Shown in pieces: positions 33,995-42,483 of a stretch of DNA of 64,000 nt. The notes beneath the pieces were generated by a model that saw nothing but the letters and a program-made list of their open reading frames with translations, searched no databases and had not been told where the DNA came from. Source of the DNA: Streptomyces sp. NBC_01465 (GTDB lineage Bacteria; Actinomycetota; Actinomycetes; Streptomycetales; Streptomycetaceae); the NCBI RefSeq assembly GCF_036227325.1, contig NZ_CP109467.1:8804001-8868000 (forward strand), given 5' to 3'. The stretch's first letter is position 1. Each line of letters opens with the position of its first letter. The translations under genes and the position numbers were made by a program.

Positions 33995-34402
33995 TCAAGA
34001 ACGGTGCCGGATGCGGTCCAGGTCGGCGTCGAGGACGGCAAGGTCCGGATGGTCGCGGAGCTGCTGCTCGCGCGCCCATTCGGCGAGGTCGGCCTTGTGG
34101 GCGGCTCGCACGTCGTCGACGCTGCTGCCGGTGAACTCGGCGATGTCGACCACGGCCTGGTGGTTGAGGCCGTTGTACCGGTTGGCCAGCGCGTAGGAGG
34201 TGGCCATGTCGCCGGCGCAGCTGAAGCCGGTCACGGTGAGTTTCTCCAGCAGCCACCGCCGGAACGGGGTGTCCTGGGTTTTCCAGGCGGGGTCGTAGTT
34301 GTCGTACTCGGGATCATCAGGGGCCGGGGCCGAGAATGGGCACGGGAGATCCTTTACCGGTGCGGTGGCGGCGTATGCGGCGGCCTCGTACGGGCGGTTC
34401 AG
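33995..34402 (-). CDS. Hypothetical protein with probable CTG start
   Basis: 135 residues with good coding character to the stop at 33995 (KDLPCPFSAPAPDDPEYDNYDP, FRRWLLEKLTVTGFSCAGDMATSYALANRYNG, VVDIAEFTGSSVDDVRAAH). Upstream of the clearly coding part no ATG, GTG or TTG occurs before the frame turns to shadow. A CTG at 34402 overlaps the TGA of the upstream gene as CTGA, mirroring the ATGA/GTGA couplings used elsewhere here. Internal GTG/ATG starts would remove half the protein. Function unknown. Confidence 0.5.
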   Translation of the reverse strand: MNRPYEAAAYAATAPVKDLPCPFSAPAPDDPEYDNYDPAWKTQDTPFRRWLLEKLTVTGFSCAGDMATSYALANRYNGLNHQAVVDIAEFTGSSVDDVRAAHKADLAEWAREQQLRDHPDLAVLDADLDRIRHRS

Positions 34403-34938
34403 GCTTCTTCGATGGAGGTCAGGGCGTCGGTGACCATGCGGGTGGCGAAGGTGTGGTCGTCGCCTGCGATCCGGTTGATGTGCTCCGCGAGGAGGAACGC
34501 GGTGGCCTCCAGCGGCGTCATCTCGGCGGCGGTCCAGTCCCCGTACTGCGCGCGCCACAGGCCCGGGCCCAGGCCGTTGCCGGCGGCGATGACCAGGCCG
34601 GCCATGGTCGGGATGACCTCGGGCGGGAAGGTCTTGGGCATCATGCGCATCGTGGCAACGAAGTGGGGGACGACGGCCTCGATGACCTCCTGGTCGTGGT
34701 CTTCGTAGCACTCGCGCAGCCACTTCATGAACACGTAGATGAGCGTGCAGGCGCCGTCCAGGATGTCATCGGCCTCCTCGGCGCTCACTGACGCGATGAA
34801 CTGGTCGCTCAGAACGCCGAGTTCAGGATCAGGCCCCGGAGCGTCGTTGTGGACGGACGCGATCCTGGAATCGATGATCATGATGGCGGTCGCGACGTCG
34901 CCGACGGGGGCGTTCTGGGGGTCGCAGGGTGAAGTCAC
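34399..34938 (-). CDS. Hypothetical helical protein
   Basis: A 179-residue protein. GTG 34938 is chosen because GAGGAGG sits 4-5 bp before it; longer readings have no support. It is almost all helical (EADDILDGACTLIYVFMKWLRECYEDHDQEVIEAVV, PTMAGLVIAAGNGLG, LEATAFLLAEHINRIAG) with no signal or membrane segment. Coupled to the downstream gene at 34399-34402. No family recognised. Confidence 0.65.
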   Translation of the reverse strand: MTSPCDPQNAPVGDVATAIMIIDSRIASVHNDAPGPDPELGVLSDQFIASVSAEEADDILDGACTLIYVFMKWLRECYEDHDQEVIEAVVPHFVATMRMMPKTFPPEVIPTMAGLVIAAGNGLGPGLWRAQYGDWTAAEMTPLEATAFLLAEHINRIAGDDHTFATRMVTDALTSIEEA

Positions 34939-35352
34939 AGGGCCTCCTCGTGCGGCCGCAGTCCGATTCGCGGCGTATCCGCACGGTAGTCCGTCGGCGG
35001 TCCGGAGATCCGGCCAAGCGAACAACTTGCTCTGGTCCCCACCAGCCCTGCTCGAAGCGGCCAGGAACGGCACGGGGCGGAGTGGTGGGGAGCCCGGCGG
35101 CAGCATCGGCTTCACGGACGCACCGCCGGGCACCACCCAGGGTGGCATGCGGCACTGACACAGCCCTGGACACCAGTCTCCGCAGGGAGGAAGGAGACAG
35201 CTTCGGCCTGGCCCCTGGCCCCTGGATCCGGAATCCTGCAGAGCTTCGCCGACCGAGCGGGGAGCCGCTCAGGGAACTCCTGACGCGCAGTGCGCACGCC
35301 CAGAATCCGCCACCGCCTTACGCCACCGTCATGCGGTGTCTATTGTGGTGGC
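34939..35352. other. Divergent promoter region
   Basis: About 410 bp between the divergent operons starting at 34938 and 35353. No gene supported. The right end carries the possible operator of the toxin-antitoxin pair. Confidence 0.4.
35322..35352 (+). promoter_or_regulatory. Possible operator of the RHH/MazF-like pair
   Basis: Inverted arms GCCACC (35322-35327) and GGTGGC (35347-35352) directly abut the antitoxin ATG. RHH antitoxins usually repress their own promoter at such sites. The arms are short, so this is tentative. Confidence 0.3.
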
Positions 35353-35547
35353 ATGACTGTGACGATGACGCTGCGCATCCCCGACGAGGTAGACCCCTCC
35401 ATCCGCGCCGGGGCCAAGGCCTCTGGCATGAGCGTCAACGCCTACGTGGTGCTGGCCGCACGCCGCCAGGCCACCCTCGACGCCGCCCGCCAGCTCGCCG
35501 CCCTGGGCGCCGGCGACGACCTGGCGGGCGAGGGCGACAGCCTGTGA
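35353..35547 (+). CDS. Ribbon-helix-helix antitoxin
   Basis: A 64-residue protein. The N-terminal strand TVTMTLRIPDEVD and helices IRAGAKASGMSVNAYVVLAARRQ form a classic RHH DNA-binding fold. The tail (ARQLAALGAGDDLAGEG) would wrap the toxin. The TGA overlaps the downstream GTG as GTGA (35544-35547), the tight coupling expected of an antitoxin-toxin operon. Probable autorepressor. Confidence 0.8.
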   Translation: MTVTMTLRIPDEVDPSIRAGAKASGMSVNAYVVLAARRQATLDAARQLAALGAGDDLAGEGDSL

Positions 35548-35840
35548 GGCGCGGCGAGATCTGGACCCTCGCCGACGAGCGCAACGTCCTGATCATCTCC
35601 CTCGACGGGCTGGAGGAGGCGTTCGGTGCGGTGCTCGCCATCGTCCTGCACCCCTCGGGCCGCTACCCCGACACCGCCATGTCGGTGGTGATCGGCGACC
35701 CGCTCCCGTGCACCGCGGTCGCGGTGAACCTCCAGCAGCTCAAGGCCGCACGCTTCGAAGGCGCGAAGCTGGCCGGGCCCGTCGACGCCGCGGCCATGGC
35801 GCGCGTGGATGCCGCGCTGCGCGCCGTGCTCGATCTCTGA
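35544..35840 (+). CDS. MazF/PemK-like toxin
   Basis: A 98-residue protein from GTG 35544. It opens MRRGEIWTL, like the RGDIWW strand of MazF-type mRNA interferases, and continues with beta strands (VLIISLDG, AVLAIVLHPSG, SVVIGDP, TAVAVNLQQL) and a C-terminal helix (AAMARVDAALRAVLDL). Size, operon position after an RHH antitoxin and fold pattern agree. Active-site residues of MazF (Arg and Ser/Thr in the second loop) are not clearly conserved, so activity is uncertain. Confidence 0.7.
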   Translation: MRRGEIWTLADERNVLIISLDGLEEAFGAVLAIVLHPSGRYPDTAMSVVIGDPLPCTAVAVNLQQLKAARFEGAKLAGPVDAAAMARVDAALRAVLDL

Positions 35841-35887
35841 CCGACGTCCCGGACGCCTGCCGTCTCGGTGCGAGGCGGGCCGGTTGC

Positions 35888-36488
35888 TCACAGGGCAGGT
35901 CGGTCTTCGTCCGGGGTCTCGTCCTGCGCGAGGCGCTGGTCGAGGTCGGTTGCCCAGGCCAGGGCCCAAGACCGCAGGTCATCGGTTTGCTCAGCGGTGA
36001 GGCCGTAGGCGGTGAAATCCTGCTCGTCCCACCACTCCGCTCCCACCAGGCGGTCGCGGAGGTCGTGGAGGCTGAACTCGAAGCGGGCGTGACGGCGTCC
36101 GAGCGTTTCGAGATCGGCGGTGGCGGGAGGCGGCGTGCACATCAATGAGATCGCGGACGACCCCTCGTTCCGACAGGGCGCGCACCTTGGTGCCGATCAC
36201 GTCGTCCAGGGCAAGGACGGGTCCGTATTCGGTGGGGGTGGGCGGCGCCCAGAACGCCTCTTTGAGGTGCTGTACGCCCCAGCCCCGGCTGGTGAGCCCG
36301 TCGGCGACAACGCGGACGATGTCCTCGAGGGGAGCCGGGTTCTCGGTGGCCACGTCCAGGTCCTGGGAGAGTCGGTCGACCAGGCCGTGGGCCTGGACCG
36401 CGTAGCCGCCGGTGAGTACGAGCGGGAACGGGGTGCCGATATCCATGACGTCGGCCAGCAGCCGGCGGTGCAGGCCGCTCAGGTTCAT
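35888..36488 (-). pseudogene. AbiEii-like nucleotidyltransferase, frameshifted
   Basis: From ATG 36488 the frame encodes MNLSGLHRRLLADVMDIG, then the nucleotidyltransferase motif LTGGYAVQAHGLVDRLSQDLDVAT (GG...h[D]xD) and ALDDVIGTKVRALSERGVVRDLIDVHAASR. After this, around 36113-36125, similarity jumps to another frame, which reads DLETLGRRHARFEFSLHDLRDRLVGAEWWDEQDF to the stop at 35888. One extra base in the GCC/CGC-rich stretch would explain it. Intact relatives are AbiEii/MenT-like toxins that modify tRNA with nucleotides. ATGA overlap with the upstream ORF at 36485-36488 shows it was an operon. Confidence 0.7.
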
Positions 36489-36748
36489 CCAGCAGCCGCA
36501 GTTGTCGGTGCGAGCTCGGGGAAGGTCCGTTCCCAGGCGTCCCGGAGCGGGCGGCTGACCAGCGTGCGAAGGACGGGCCACTGCTCGACGAGCAGGTCCC
36601 GGTTCAGGAAGCCGACCAGGTCCTGCCGCCCCAGTAGGACGCCGGCGGCGAGCTGCAGGACGGGCTGGCTGACGGGCAGCCGTTCCGAGAGCATGCCGCA
36701 GATCAGTACGGCGATGCCGAGGACAACGACGAGTTCCAGTCCGAGCAC
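36485..36748 (-). CDS. Apparently chimeric 87-residue ORF (antiporter start joined to AbiE-operon protein end)
   Basis: Residues 1-40 (LGLELVVVLGIAVLICGMLSERLP, VLQLAAGVLLG) look like the first helices of a CPA-type Na+/H+ antiporter. Residues 42-87 (FLNRDLLVEQWPVLRTLVSRPLRDAWERTFPELA) instead resemble the C-terminus of the small protein normally encoded before AbiEii-type nucleotidyltransferases in actinomycetes. The stop overlaps the next start as ATGA. A deletion joining two genes in frame is the likely origin; whether the product works is unknown. Confidence 0.5.
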   Translation of the reverse strand: MLGLELVVVLGIAVLICGMLSERLPVSQPVLQLAAGVLLGRQDLVGFLNRDLLVEQWPVLRTLVSRPLRDAWERTFPELAPTTAAAG

Positions 36749-36916
36749 GGCAGGTGCACCTCCTCGGCTTCATGATCACCCCGGGAGCAGGGGTGGGCAT
36801 CCGTTGCCCACCCCTGCGGCTGGGCGGGTTCGGGCGCCAGTCGTACCCCTGTGACCCTGCATCCTCTGCGCGGTGCGGCGGTGGTGATCGCACCGACGCG
36901 CGGTACGGCACCGGGT

Positions 36917-36938
36917 GATGTAAGTTAGCACTCACATC
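36917..36938 (+). promoter_or_regulatory. Possible operator/promoter of the SDR gene
   Basis: GATGT (36917-36921) and ACATC (36934-36938) form an inverted repeat in an AT-rich patch about 55 bp before the SDR start, where a TetR-type repressor could bind. Tentative. Confidence 0.3.
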
Positions 36939-36993
36939 CGCTGTCAGGGGGGATGTCCGCACCCGTCACCTGGTGCAAGAAAAGGGATCCGCC

Positions 36994-37827
36994 ATGAGCA
37001 AGATCTGGTTCGTCACCGGTTCGTCCCGGGGCCTGGGCCGCGAGTACGTCACCGCCGCACTGTCCCGCGGGGACCGCGTGGCCGCGACCGCACGCAACAC
37101 CGACAGCCTCAAGGACCTGATCGAGCAGTACGGCGACGCGATCCTGCCGCTGGCCGTGGACGTCACCGACCGCAAGGCGGTCTTCGCAGCCGTCGAGCAG
37201 GCACACGCGCACTTCGGGCGCCTCGATGTGATCCTCAACAACGCGGGCGGCGCGGTCTACGGCGCCGTAGAGGAATTCACCGAGGCCGACCTCCGCTCCC
37301 AGCTCGAGCTCAATCTCTTCGGGCCGTTCCATGTCACCCAGGCCGTGCTGCCGTATCTGCGGGAGCAGGGCAGCGGCCACATCGTCATGATCTCGACCGT
37401 CGCCGGACTGGTGTCGTTCCCCGGCATGGGCGCCTACAACGCCGCCAAGCACGCCCTGGAAGGGCTTGCCGGGGCCCTGGCCCAAGAGGTCACGGACCTC
37501 GGCATCAAGGTCACCATCGTCGAACCCGGCCGCTACGGGACTGAAGCGCCCCTCAGCTCGGCCGGCCGCGCTGAGATCATGGCGCCTTACGCCCATCTGC
37601 GGCAGGAGACCGAAGAGGTCGTGCAGACCCAGGAGTGCCACGACCCCGCCGCCGCGGCAGCGGTCATGCTGAAGATCGTCGACGCGGAGCAGCCGCCGAG
37701 CCGCATCTTCTTCGGCACAGAGGTACGCCCCATGGTGGATGCGTCCTACGCCGAGAAGGTCAAGTCCTGGGACGCATGCGCCGACCTGACCGAAGAAGCC
37801 AACGGCGAACCCCAAAGCCAGGCATAA
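36994..37827 (+). CDS. SDR-family NAD(P)-dependent oxidoreductase
   Basis: A 277-residue classical short-chain dehydrogenase; ATG 36994 follows AAAAGGGA. Cofactor motif TGSSRGLG (residues 8-15), NNAG (82-85), catalytic S134 (MISTVAG), Y148 and K152 (YNAAKHAL). Arg in the cofactor loop region suggests NADP(H). After the core the EPGRYGTE segment and a substrate lid follow. It opens a redox cassette: a terminator, then a TetR regulator and an aldo-keto reductase on the same strand. The substrate is unknown; aldehyde/ketone detoxification is likely. Confidence 0.85.
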   Translation: MSKIWFVTGSSRGLGREYVTAALSRGDRVAATARNTDSLKDLIEQYGDAILPLAVDVTDRKAVFAAVEQAHAHFGRLDVILNNAGGAVYGAVEEFTEADLRSQLELNLFGPFHVTQAVLPYLREQGSGHIVMISTVAGLVSFPGMGAYNAAKHALEGLAGALAQEVTDLGIKVTIVEPGRYGTEAPLSSAGRAEIMAPYAHLRQETEEVVQTQECHDPAAAAAVMLKIVDAEQPPSRIFFGTEVRPMVDASYAEKVKSWDACADLTEEANGEPQSQA

Positions 37828-37833
37828 CCAGAG

Positions 37834-37879
37834 GCCCCGGTCCAGCGGCACCCGCGACGGGTGTCGCTGGACCGGGGGC
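37834..37879 (+). terminator. Strong hairpin terminator after the SDR gene
   Basis: Inverted repeat of about 20 bp with one or two mismatches: CCCCGGTCCAGCG... (from 37835) pairs with ...CGCTGGACCGGGG (to about 37877), loop near 37855. It lies 8 bp after the SDR stop. Confidence 0.75.
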
Positions 37880-37981
37880 GTCGTCTGGACCTGGCGCCGA
37901 GGGCGCCGTGGAGATTCGGGCCACCACCGGTGCCCCGCCCCTGGATCGCAGAACCCACCAGCACCAGTTGAGGAGATCATC

Positions 37982-38611
37982 GTGCAGCCCCCGTCGCAGG
38001 ACCCCGAGGCCAAACGCCCGTATCACCACGGGGACTTGCGCGCGGCGCTGATCGAGACCAGCTTCGAGATCCTCGCCGAGTCCGGGCAGGCCGACTTCTC
38101 GGTGGCCAAGGTCGCCAAACGGCTCGGGGTGAGCTCCGGCGCCCCCTACCGGCACTTCCGCGACCGACAGGAGCTGCTGGCCGCGGTCACGGAGCAAGCC
38201 TCCATCGAAGCCGTCGCGCAGATCACCGACGCCGTACGTGCGGCGGGATCAGACCCCTGTGAGCGGATGGCCGCGGCCGCCAAGGCCCATGCCCGCGAGG
38301 CCATCACCCGAAGAGGAGCGATCGACGCCATCCTCACCACGAGCCTGCGCCTCGAACGAGAGGGCCAACTCGCTTCGGTTTCCCGGGAGATGCGCGAGTC
38401 CCTTCAGCAGCTCATCCAGGAAGCGAGCGGTTCCGATCCGGCTGACCGCGATGTGCTGTTCGAGCAGTACCTGGCCACGGTCAACGGCTACGCCGCGCTG
38501 TTCGAAGCCGGGTACTTCCCGCCGGCGCAGCACACATCCGACGACATCGCCGCCCGTGCCGCCGATGCCGTCAAAGCTCTGGTGACCGGATGGAAGAGCG
38601 CTCGGCAATAA
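37982..38611 (+). CDS. TetR-family transcriptional regulator
   Basis: 209 residues from GTG 37982 (GAGGAG upstream). The opening HHGDLRAALIETSFEILAESG and helix-turn-helix FSVAKVAKRLGVSSGAPYRHFRDR (about residues 38-62) are typical of TetR. The C-terminal ligand/dimer domain follows. Placed between an SDR and an aldo-keto reductase gene, it most likely represses one or both in response to a small reactive molecule. Confidence 0.85.
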   Translation: MQPPSQDPEAKRPYHHGDLRAALIETSFEILAESGQADFSVAKVAKRLGVSSGAPYRHFRDRQELLAAVTEQASIEAVAQITDAVRAAGSDPCERMAAAAKAHAREAITRRGAIDAILTTSLRLEREGQLASVSREMRESLQQLIQEASGSDPADRDVLFEQYLATVNGYAALFEAGYFPPAQHTSDDIAARAADAVKALVTGWKSARQ

Positions 38612-38622
38612 CGTGGAGTGGC

Positions 38623-38634
38623 TACCGACCGGTA
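38623..38634 (+). promoter_or_regulatory. Possible TetR operator before the aldo-keto reductase
   Basis: TACCG-AC-CGGTA, inverted repeat with 5-bp arms, 84 bp upstream of the reductase start and 12 bp after the TetR stop. The core ACCGACCGGT is of a type bound by TetR regulators. Not proven. Confidence 0.35.
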
Positions 38635-38717
38635 AGCCCCCAACTGACCTCACAACAGACCGACTTCGCAACATCCGGCGATTGCCGGAGCACCTTTCGC
38701 TATCGATGGAGATCAAC

Positions 38718-39599
38718 ATGACCACCCCCCTTCCCGGCGGCACGCTCACCCTGGGCGGCGACCTCACCATCACCCGCATGGGATACGGCGCGATGCAGTT
38801 CGGCCAGCACGGGATCGCAGGCCCGCCGGAGAACCTTGATGAAGCGGCCAAGGTGCTCCACGAGGTGGTCGCCCTCGGTATCACTCACATCGACACGGCC
38901 GGCTTCTACGGCGCCGGCGGGGTGAACCACCTCATCAAAACCGCGCTGCACCCCTACCGCGAGGGGCTGCAGATCGCGACCAAGGTCGGCTTCCGGGCCG
39001 ACGACGAGGGGAACTGGGGGCCCGCACAGGACCCTGCCGACATCAAGCAGCAGGTGTACGAGAACCTGGAACAGCTGGGCCTGGGGACGCTGGATCTCGT
39101 CAACCTGCGATGTCTTGCGGACTCCCTCGACGCGGTCAGCGACGGGCCGCTGTCTGAGCAGTTCGGCGCCCTGGCGGAGCTGCAGCAGCAGGGCCTGATC
39201 CGCCACCTCGGCCTGAGCACCGTCTCGGAACGCGCCCTTGCCGAAGCACAGAGGATCGCGCCGGTGGTGTGCGTGCAGAACTACTACAACCTCGCCCACC
39301 GCGCGGACGACGCGCTCGTCGACCGCTGCGCGGCCGAAGGCATCGCCTTCGTCCCGTACTTCCCCCTCGGCGGATTCTCCCCGCTCCAGTCCCAGACCCT
39401 CACCGAGGTCGCGGCAACGGTGGGCGCGTCCCACCAGCAAGTCGCCCTGGCGTGGCTGCTCCAGCGGTCCACCACGATGGCACTCATCCCCGGCACGTCC
39501 TCGATCGCCCACCTCCGCGACAACCTCGCCGCCGCATCACTTGAGCTGCCCGCGGACGCGGTCGCCAAGCTCGACGCGATCGCCACCGCGACGGACTGA
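38718..39599 (+). CDS. Aldo/keto reductase
   Basis: A 293-residue NADPH-dependent TIM-barrel reductase. ATG 38718 has GGAGA 6 bp upstream; a second ATG lies at 38706. Catalytic residues: Asp in HIDTAGFYG, Tyr in FYG, Lys in IATKVGF. The tetrad His is replaced by Asn in LDLVNLR, as in the YdbC-like subgroup. Cofactor-binding end IPGTSSIAHLRDNLAAASLEL is intact. It probably reduces aldehydes or ketones and belongs with the SDR and TetR genes upstream. Confidence 0.85.
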   Translation: MTTPLPGGTLTLGGDLTITRMGYGAMQFGQHGIAGPPENLDEAAKVLHEVVALGITHIDTAGFYGAGGVNHLIKTALHPYREGLQIATKVGFRADDEGNWGPAQDPADIKQQVYENLEQLGLGTLDLVNLRCLADSLDAVSDGPLSEQFGALAELQQQGLIRHLGLSTVSERALAEAQRIAPVVCVQNYYNLAHRADDALVDRCAAEGIAFVPYFPLGGFSPLQSQTLTEVAATVGASHQQVALAWLLQRSTTMALIPGTSSIAHLRDNLAAASLELPADAVAKLDAIATATD

Positions 39600-39775
39600 T
39601 ACAAGACCAGCGACCCAAGCTGGTGACAAGCATGATGGGCCTACCTGGGCGAAGCACCTACCGGTGGAGGTCCGGGAAAGAGACCCTCAGAGGCGACGGT
39701 GAGTGAGCGTTTGAGATCGCGAGCTCGTCAACAGGACAGAGTTGGGGTGCTGCGGATGAACGAAAGTCAGTTTGC

Positions 39776-40099
39776 GTGCTGATCGTGCCGTTCCCGCCCG
39801 GGGCAGCTCATCGTTGGCGGTACGTGGACGGCTTTGGGAAGAACGACGCGGTGATGGCGGAGTTGGCAGGGGCGTACTGGCTTGATTCGCCGGTGCATGC
39901 CGCCGATGACTGTGTGTGGTGTGGGCACCTTCGAGGCCCTGAGGGACCGCCTCCCGCGGAGGGAGAGCGGAGGCTAGACGGCTCTCTCCCCGCGATGCCA
40001 GCGGGCGCTTGGGCCCTGTGGAGAGCTCCGGGACGGCCGGTGACGCAGGCCGCGGCCGCTGCGACAGTGACGGCCGACTTCTGGCAGGAGGTCCGTTAG
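39776..40099 (+). CDS. Possible small hypothetical protein
   Basis: 107 residues from GTG 39776, without a clear ribosome-binding site. It contains a CVWCGHL motif and an aromatic end (ALWRAPG, TADFWQEVR). Composition is only moderately coding-like. No family recognised; might be a fragment. Confidence 0.35.
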   Translation: MLIVPFPPGAAHRWRYVDGFGKNDAVMAELAGAYWLDSPVHAADDCVWCGHLRGPEGPPPAEGERRLDGSLPAMPAGAWALWRAPGRPVTQAAAAATVTADFWQEVR

Positions 40100-40197
40100 G
40101 ACTTCTTCAACCAGCTGCCGGTGCAGGGGACTTTGCGTGTGGGCCGTGTGCCCACGACCGTGGGAGGGCCGCGCTCGTGGGCATCGGGAGCAGACGG

Positions 40198-40731
40198 TCA
40201 GGAAGCTTGTGCGGCGGCCGGGTTCTTCTTGAACCTGGCCTTCTCCGCCGTGATAGCCACTTCGTAGGCGGTCAGCTTTTCGCCGGGGAACGCTTTGAGC
40301 GCCGCGTCGTTGTTCTGGTACTTGGGCAGCAGCTTGAGGTCGTCCTTCGAGCCGATGTAGTGGTCGATCGCGTTGAGGAACTCATCCTTGGTCGGCTGCC
40401 TGCACATCAGATCGCGCATGCCGTCGCTCAGTGCCGGACTCTCCACACCCAAAGCCGCCTCGGGCTTGCTGTGGTGCCCGGAGACCCGATCACGCGCCAC
40501 GTCGGCGGGGTTCACGGAGAACACCCACGTCGTCATGGACTCGGCCTTGTGGTACTCGCGGTAGAACTGGTCGTCGTGGTGCGGGGTACCGCAGAAGTAG
40601 GCAATCACCTTCTCCGCGCGCCGCTCGTTCTCCCGCTCCTCGGGGGTCGGCTTGGCGCTGGCCGTGCCGGCGGCGGCGGTCAGCAGGACGGCGCCCAGTG
40701 CGCCCACAATCACGTAGCGTGCAGTTTTCAT
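40198..40731 (-). CDS. Secreted hypothetical protein
   Basis: 177 residues with a clear Sec signal peptide (RYVIVGALGAVLLTAAAGTASA). The mature protein is charged and helical, with two Cys (YFCGTPHHDDQFY and LMCRQP) that could pair and a His-rich HHDDQFYREYH segment that could bind a metal. AAGGTCG precedes the ATG. No family recognised. Confidence 0.7.
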   Translation of the reverse strand: MKTARYVIVGALGAVLLTAAAGTASAKPTPEERENERRAEKVIAYFCGTPHHDDQFYREYHKAESMTTWVFSVNPADVARDRVSGHHSKPEAALGVESPALSDGMRDLMCRQPTKDEFLNAIDHYIGSKDDLKLLPKYQNNDAALKAFPGEKLTAYEVAITAEKARFKKNPAAAQAS

Positions 40732-41046
40732 ACAAACGACCTTCCGTCACGTGGACTCCACCTCCCCGGTGCGCCACGCGGTGGTCACCCACGCGGCGTA
40801 AGGCCCCGATTCGAGGTCAACGACACCTCCGCTTCTACGATGTCCCCGGCCACGAGCCAGCCACGAGGGCTCCCAGCGCCAGGAGGGCAGCAACCGGATC
40901 GCCGGGCCGAAGGCCGATAGCGACCACCGAAGCATGGAGGTCCTTGATCCCCAGGACACCAACTGCTGGCAGGCGCGGCCAACGGTCGGAATCCGGTACC
41001 CACACCACGTGCCACGTACTCGACTGGCCTCCCTCCTACGGCTTGA
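40732..41046. other. Intergenic region
   Basis: About 310 bp upstream of the secreted gene, expected to hold its promoter. No ORF in either strand looks coding. Confidence 0.35.
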
Positions 41047-41187
41047 ACTCACCTAGTTAGCAGGGAAGGCGTCACCTACGACGAGGCCAGTGCCGACCAT
41101 CGCAAGGCCCGGCTCGAAGCGGAGGGCTGCACGAACGTGGAGATCACCACGACCAAGCAGGGTGGCCTGCTGAAGCCGAAGCCCTGA
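41047..41187 (+). pseudogene. C-terminal remnant of a small gene
   Basis: A frame with no start reads VTYDEASADHRKARLEAEG then CTNVEITTTKQGG and ends at TGA 41185-41187. The helix-strand pattern and codon use look coding, but a TGA at 41044 cuts it off upstream. Probably the leftover end of a lost gene. Confidence 0.35.
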
Positions 41188-41197
41188 GCACCGCGGT

Positions 41198-41767
41198 CTA
41201 CAGCTCGATGAGTGCCCACCGGCGGTGCCCACCGCCGTCGCGGTCGGTGTCGATGCCGCACGACACCACGCCGGCCGCCGCCAACTCGTGCAGCAGGGCG
41301 TCGTCATCACCCTGATGTAGATCGTGGTGGGAGAGGACCAGGATCAGTGCGCGGTGGTCCTGGTCGGCGAGGTGGACGCTGATGCGCCGGCCTCCGTCGG
41401 CGAGCGCCGCGGGCACCAACAGATTCACCACCGCGGTCACCGTCGTCGTGTCCGGCCGGTAGCCCCAGGAGGTGAGCTGGTCGACGACCAGACGTACGGC
41501 CTTGCCCGAAGCGTACGGGGCGCCCCAGGGTGAAGCGTCCAGCATCCAGTTCGCGCCTTGTCTCGAGGCCATCGTCACCGTCATCCGCCCGCGGGCACCT
41601 GCCAGGGTGCCCGCTCCGAGCGGTCCGTACGACCGCACCATCTCGCGCTCGGGGGGTGGCGGCGACGGCGGCTTCTTCGGCGGTGGCGGGGTCTTCGGCG
41701 GGTAGTCCGGGCGCGGCTTCCGCTCGTCCTCGACCCGGCCGTTCTCTACGCGCGGTTCTGACGTCAC
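41198..41767 (-). CDS. ATP-binding (histidine-kinase-fold) protein candidate
   Basis: 189 residues; GTG 41767 follows GGGAGG. An unusual Pro/Lys-rich N-terminal tract (about residues 18-40, PPKTPPPPKKPP type) precedes a domain with PYASGKAVRLVVDQLTSWGYRPD and TAVVNLLVPAALADGGRRISVHLADQ. This spacing resembles the anti-sigma-like HATPase domains of Streptomyces, but the N-box Asn and DxGxG motif are not clear. The end contains a CGIDTDRDGGGHRRWALIEL segment. Possibly a degenerate regulator. Confidence 0.5.
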   Translation of the reverse strand: MTSEPRVENGRVEDERKPRPDYPPKTPPPPKKPPSPPPPEREMVRSYGPLGAGTLAGARGRMTVTMASRQGANWMLDASPWGAPYASGKAVRLVVDQLTSWGYRPDTTTVTAVVNLLVPAALADGGRRISVHLADQDHRALILVLSHHDLHQGDDDALLHELAAAGVVSCGIDTDRDGGGHRRWALIEL

Positions 41768-42026
41768 GGCAGCCTCCCTGAGGCCAGGCACCGGCCTTGC
41801 GGCCCGTACGGCCATCGTACGGACGGGCGCCGCCTGTTGGGGGTGTCTTGCGTGGGCCCGGACCATGAGGGGTTCCCCGGGTTTCCAGGTCCTGCTCCCC
41901 GTACTCGATCTCTGACTGACGTGCCAGCCGCCTGCCGTCACGGCGCGGCGGCCGGGACGACGGAATCCGTTCGTCCTCCCGGTGCGGCCCGTGCGATGGA
42001 CCGATATCGAAAAGGAGATCGAAATA

Positions 42027-42476
42027 GTGCGATCTGAACGGTTCCAGCAGTACTGCCTCACCGCCCTGGCGAAGGGCCCCGACATCCAGGCAGTGGAGCC
42101 GTGGAGCAACACGGTAGAGCGGCCCATGGGCCTCGCCCTCACCACCGTGGCCGCCCCCGGCCAGAAACTCGACCAGACGGAAATCCCCGTCACCGGCGAG
42201 AAGCCCGCCGAGATCCCGCTGCCCGACCTCTACGAGGACGGCAAGATCAGCCCAGCCCGTGCCGAGTTGTACCTCGCCGCGCTCCTGACCAACGGCGGCT
42301 CCGAGGAACTCCTGCGCGCCAGCGGCTACTCCGGTCGGCCGGTGCCGGCGATGCACCCCGGGGTGGGCGTCGAATTCCACTCCGGCGGCAAGGCGAATCT
42401 TCCCTTCGCCCACACCGCACGCTCGGACAAGCAGTTCGGCGGCAAGCCCTTCCTCAACCTCCACTCCGAGTTCTGA
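42027..42476 (+). CDS. Hypothetical protein
   Basis: 149 residues; GTG 42027 is chosen for the perfect AAAGGAG 8 bp before it. It starts MRSERFQQYCLTALAKG and contains ISPARAELYLAALLTNGGSEELLRASGY and a Gly-rich end KFGGKPFLNL-like segment. No signal peptide or membrane helix. It is 7 bp from the next gene and co-transcribed with it. No family recognised. Confidence 0.65.
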   Translation: MRSERFQQYCLTALAKGPDIQAVEPWSNTVERPMGLALTTVAAPGQKLDQTEIPVTGEKPAEIPLPDLYEDGKISPARAELYLAALLTNGGSEELLRASGYSGRPVPAMHPGVGVEFHSGGKANLPFAHTARSDKQFGGKPFLNLHSEF

Positions 42477-42483
42477 GCCCGGC

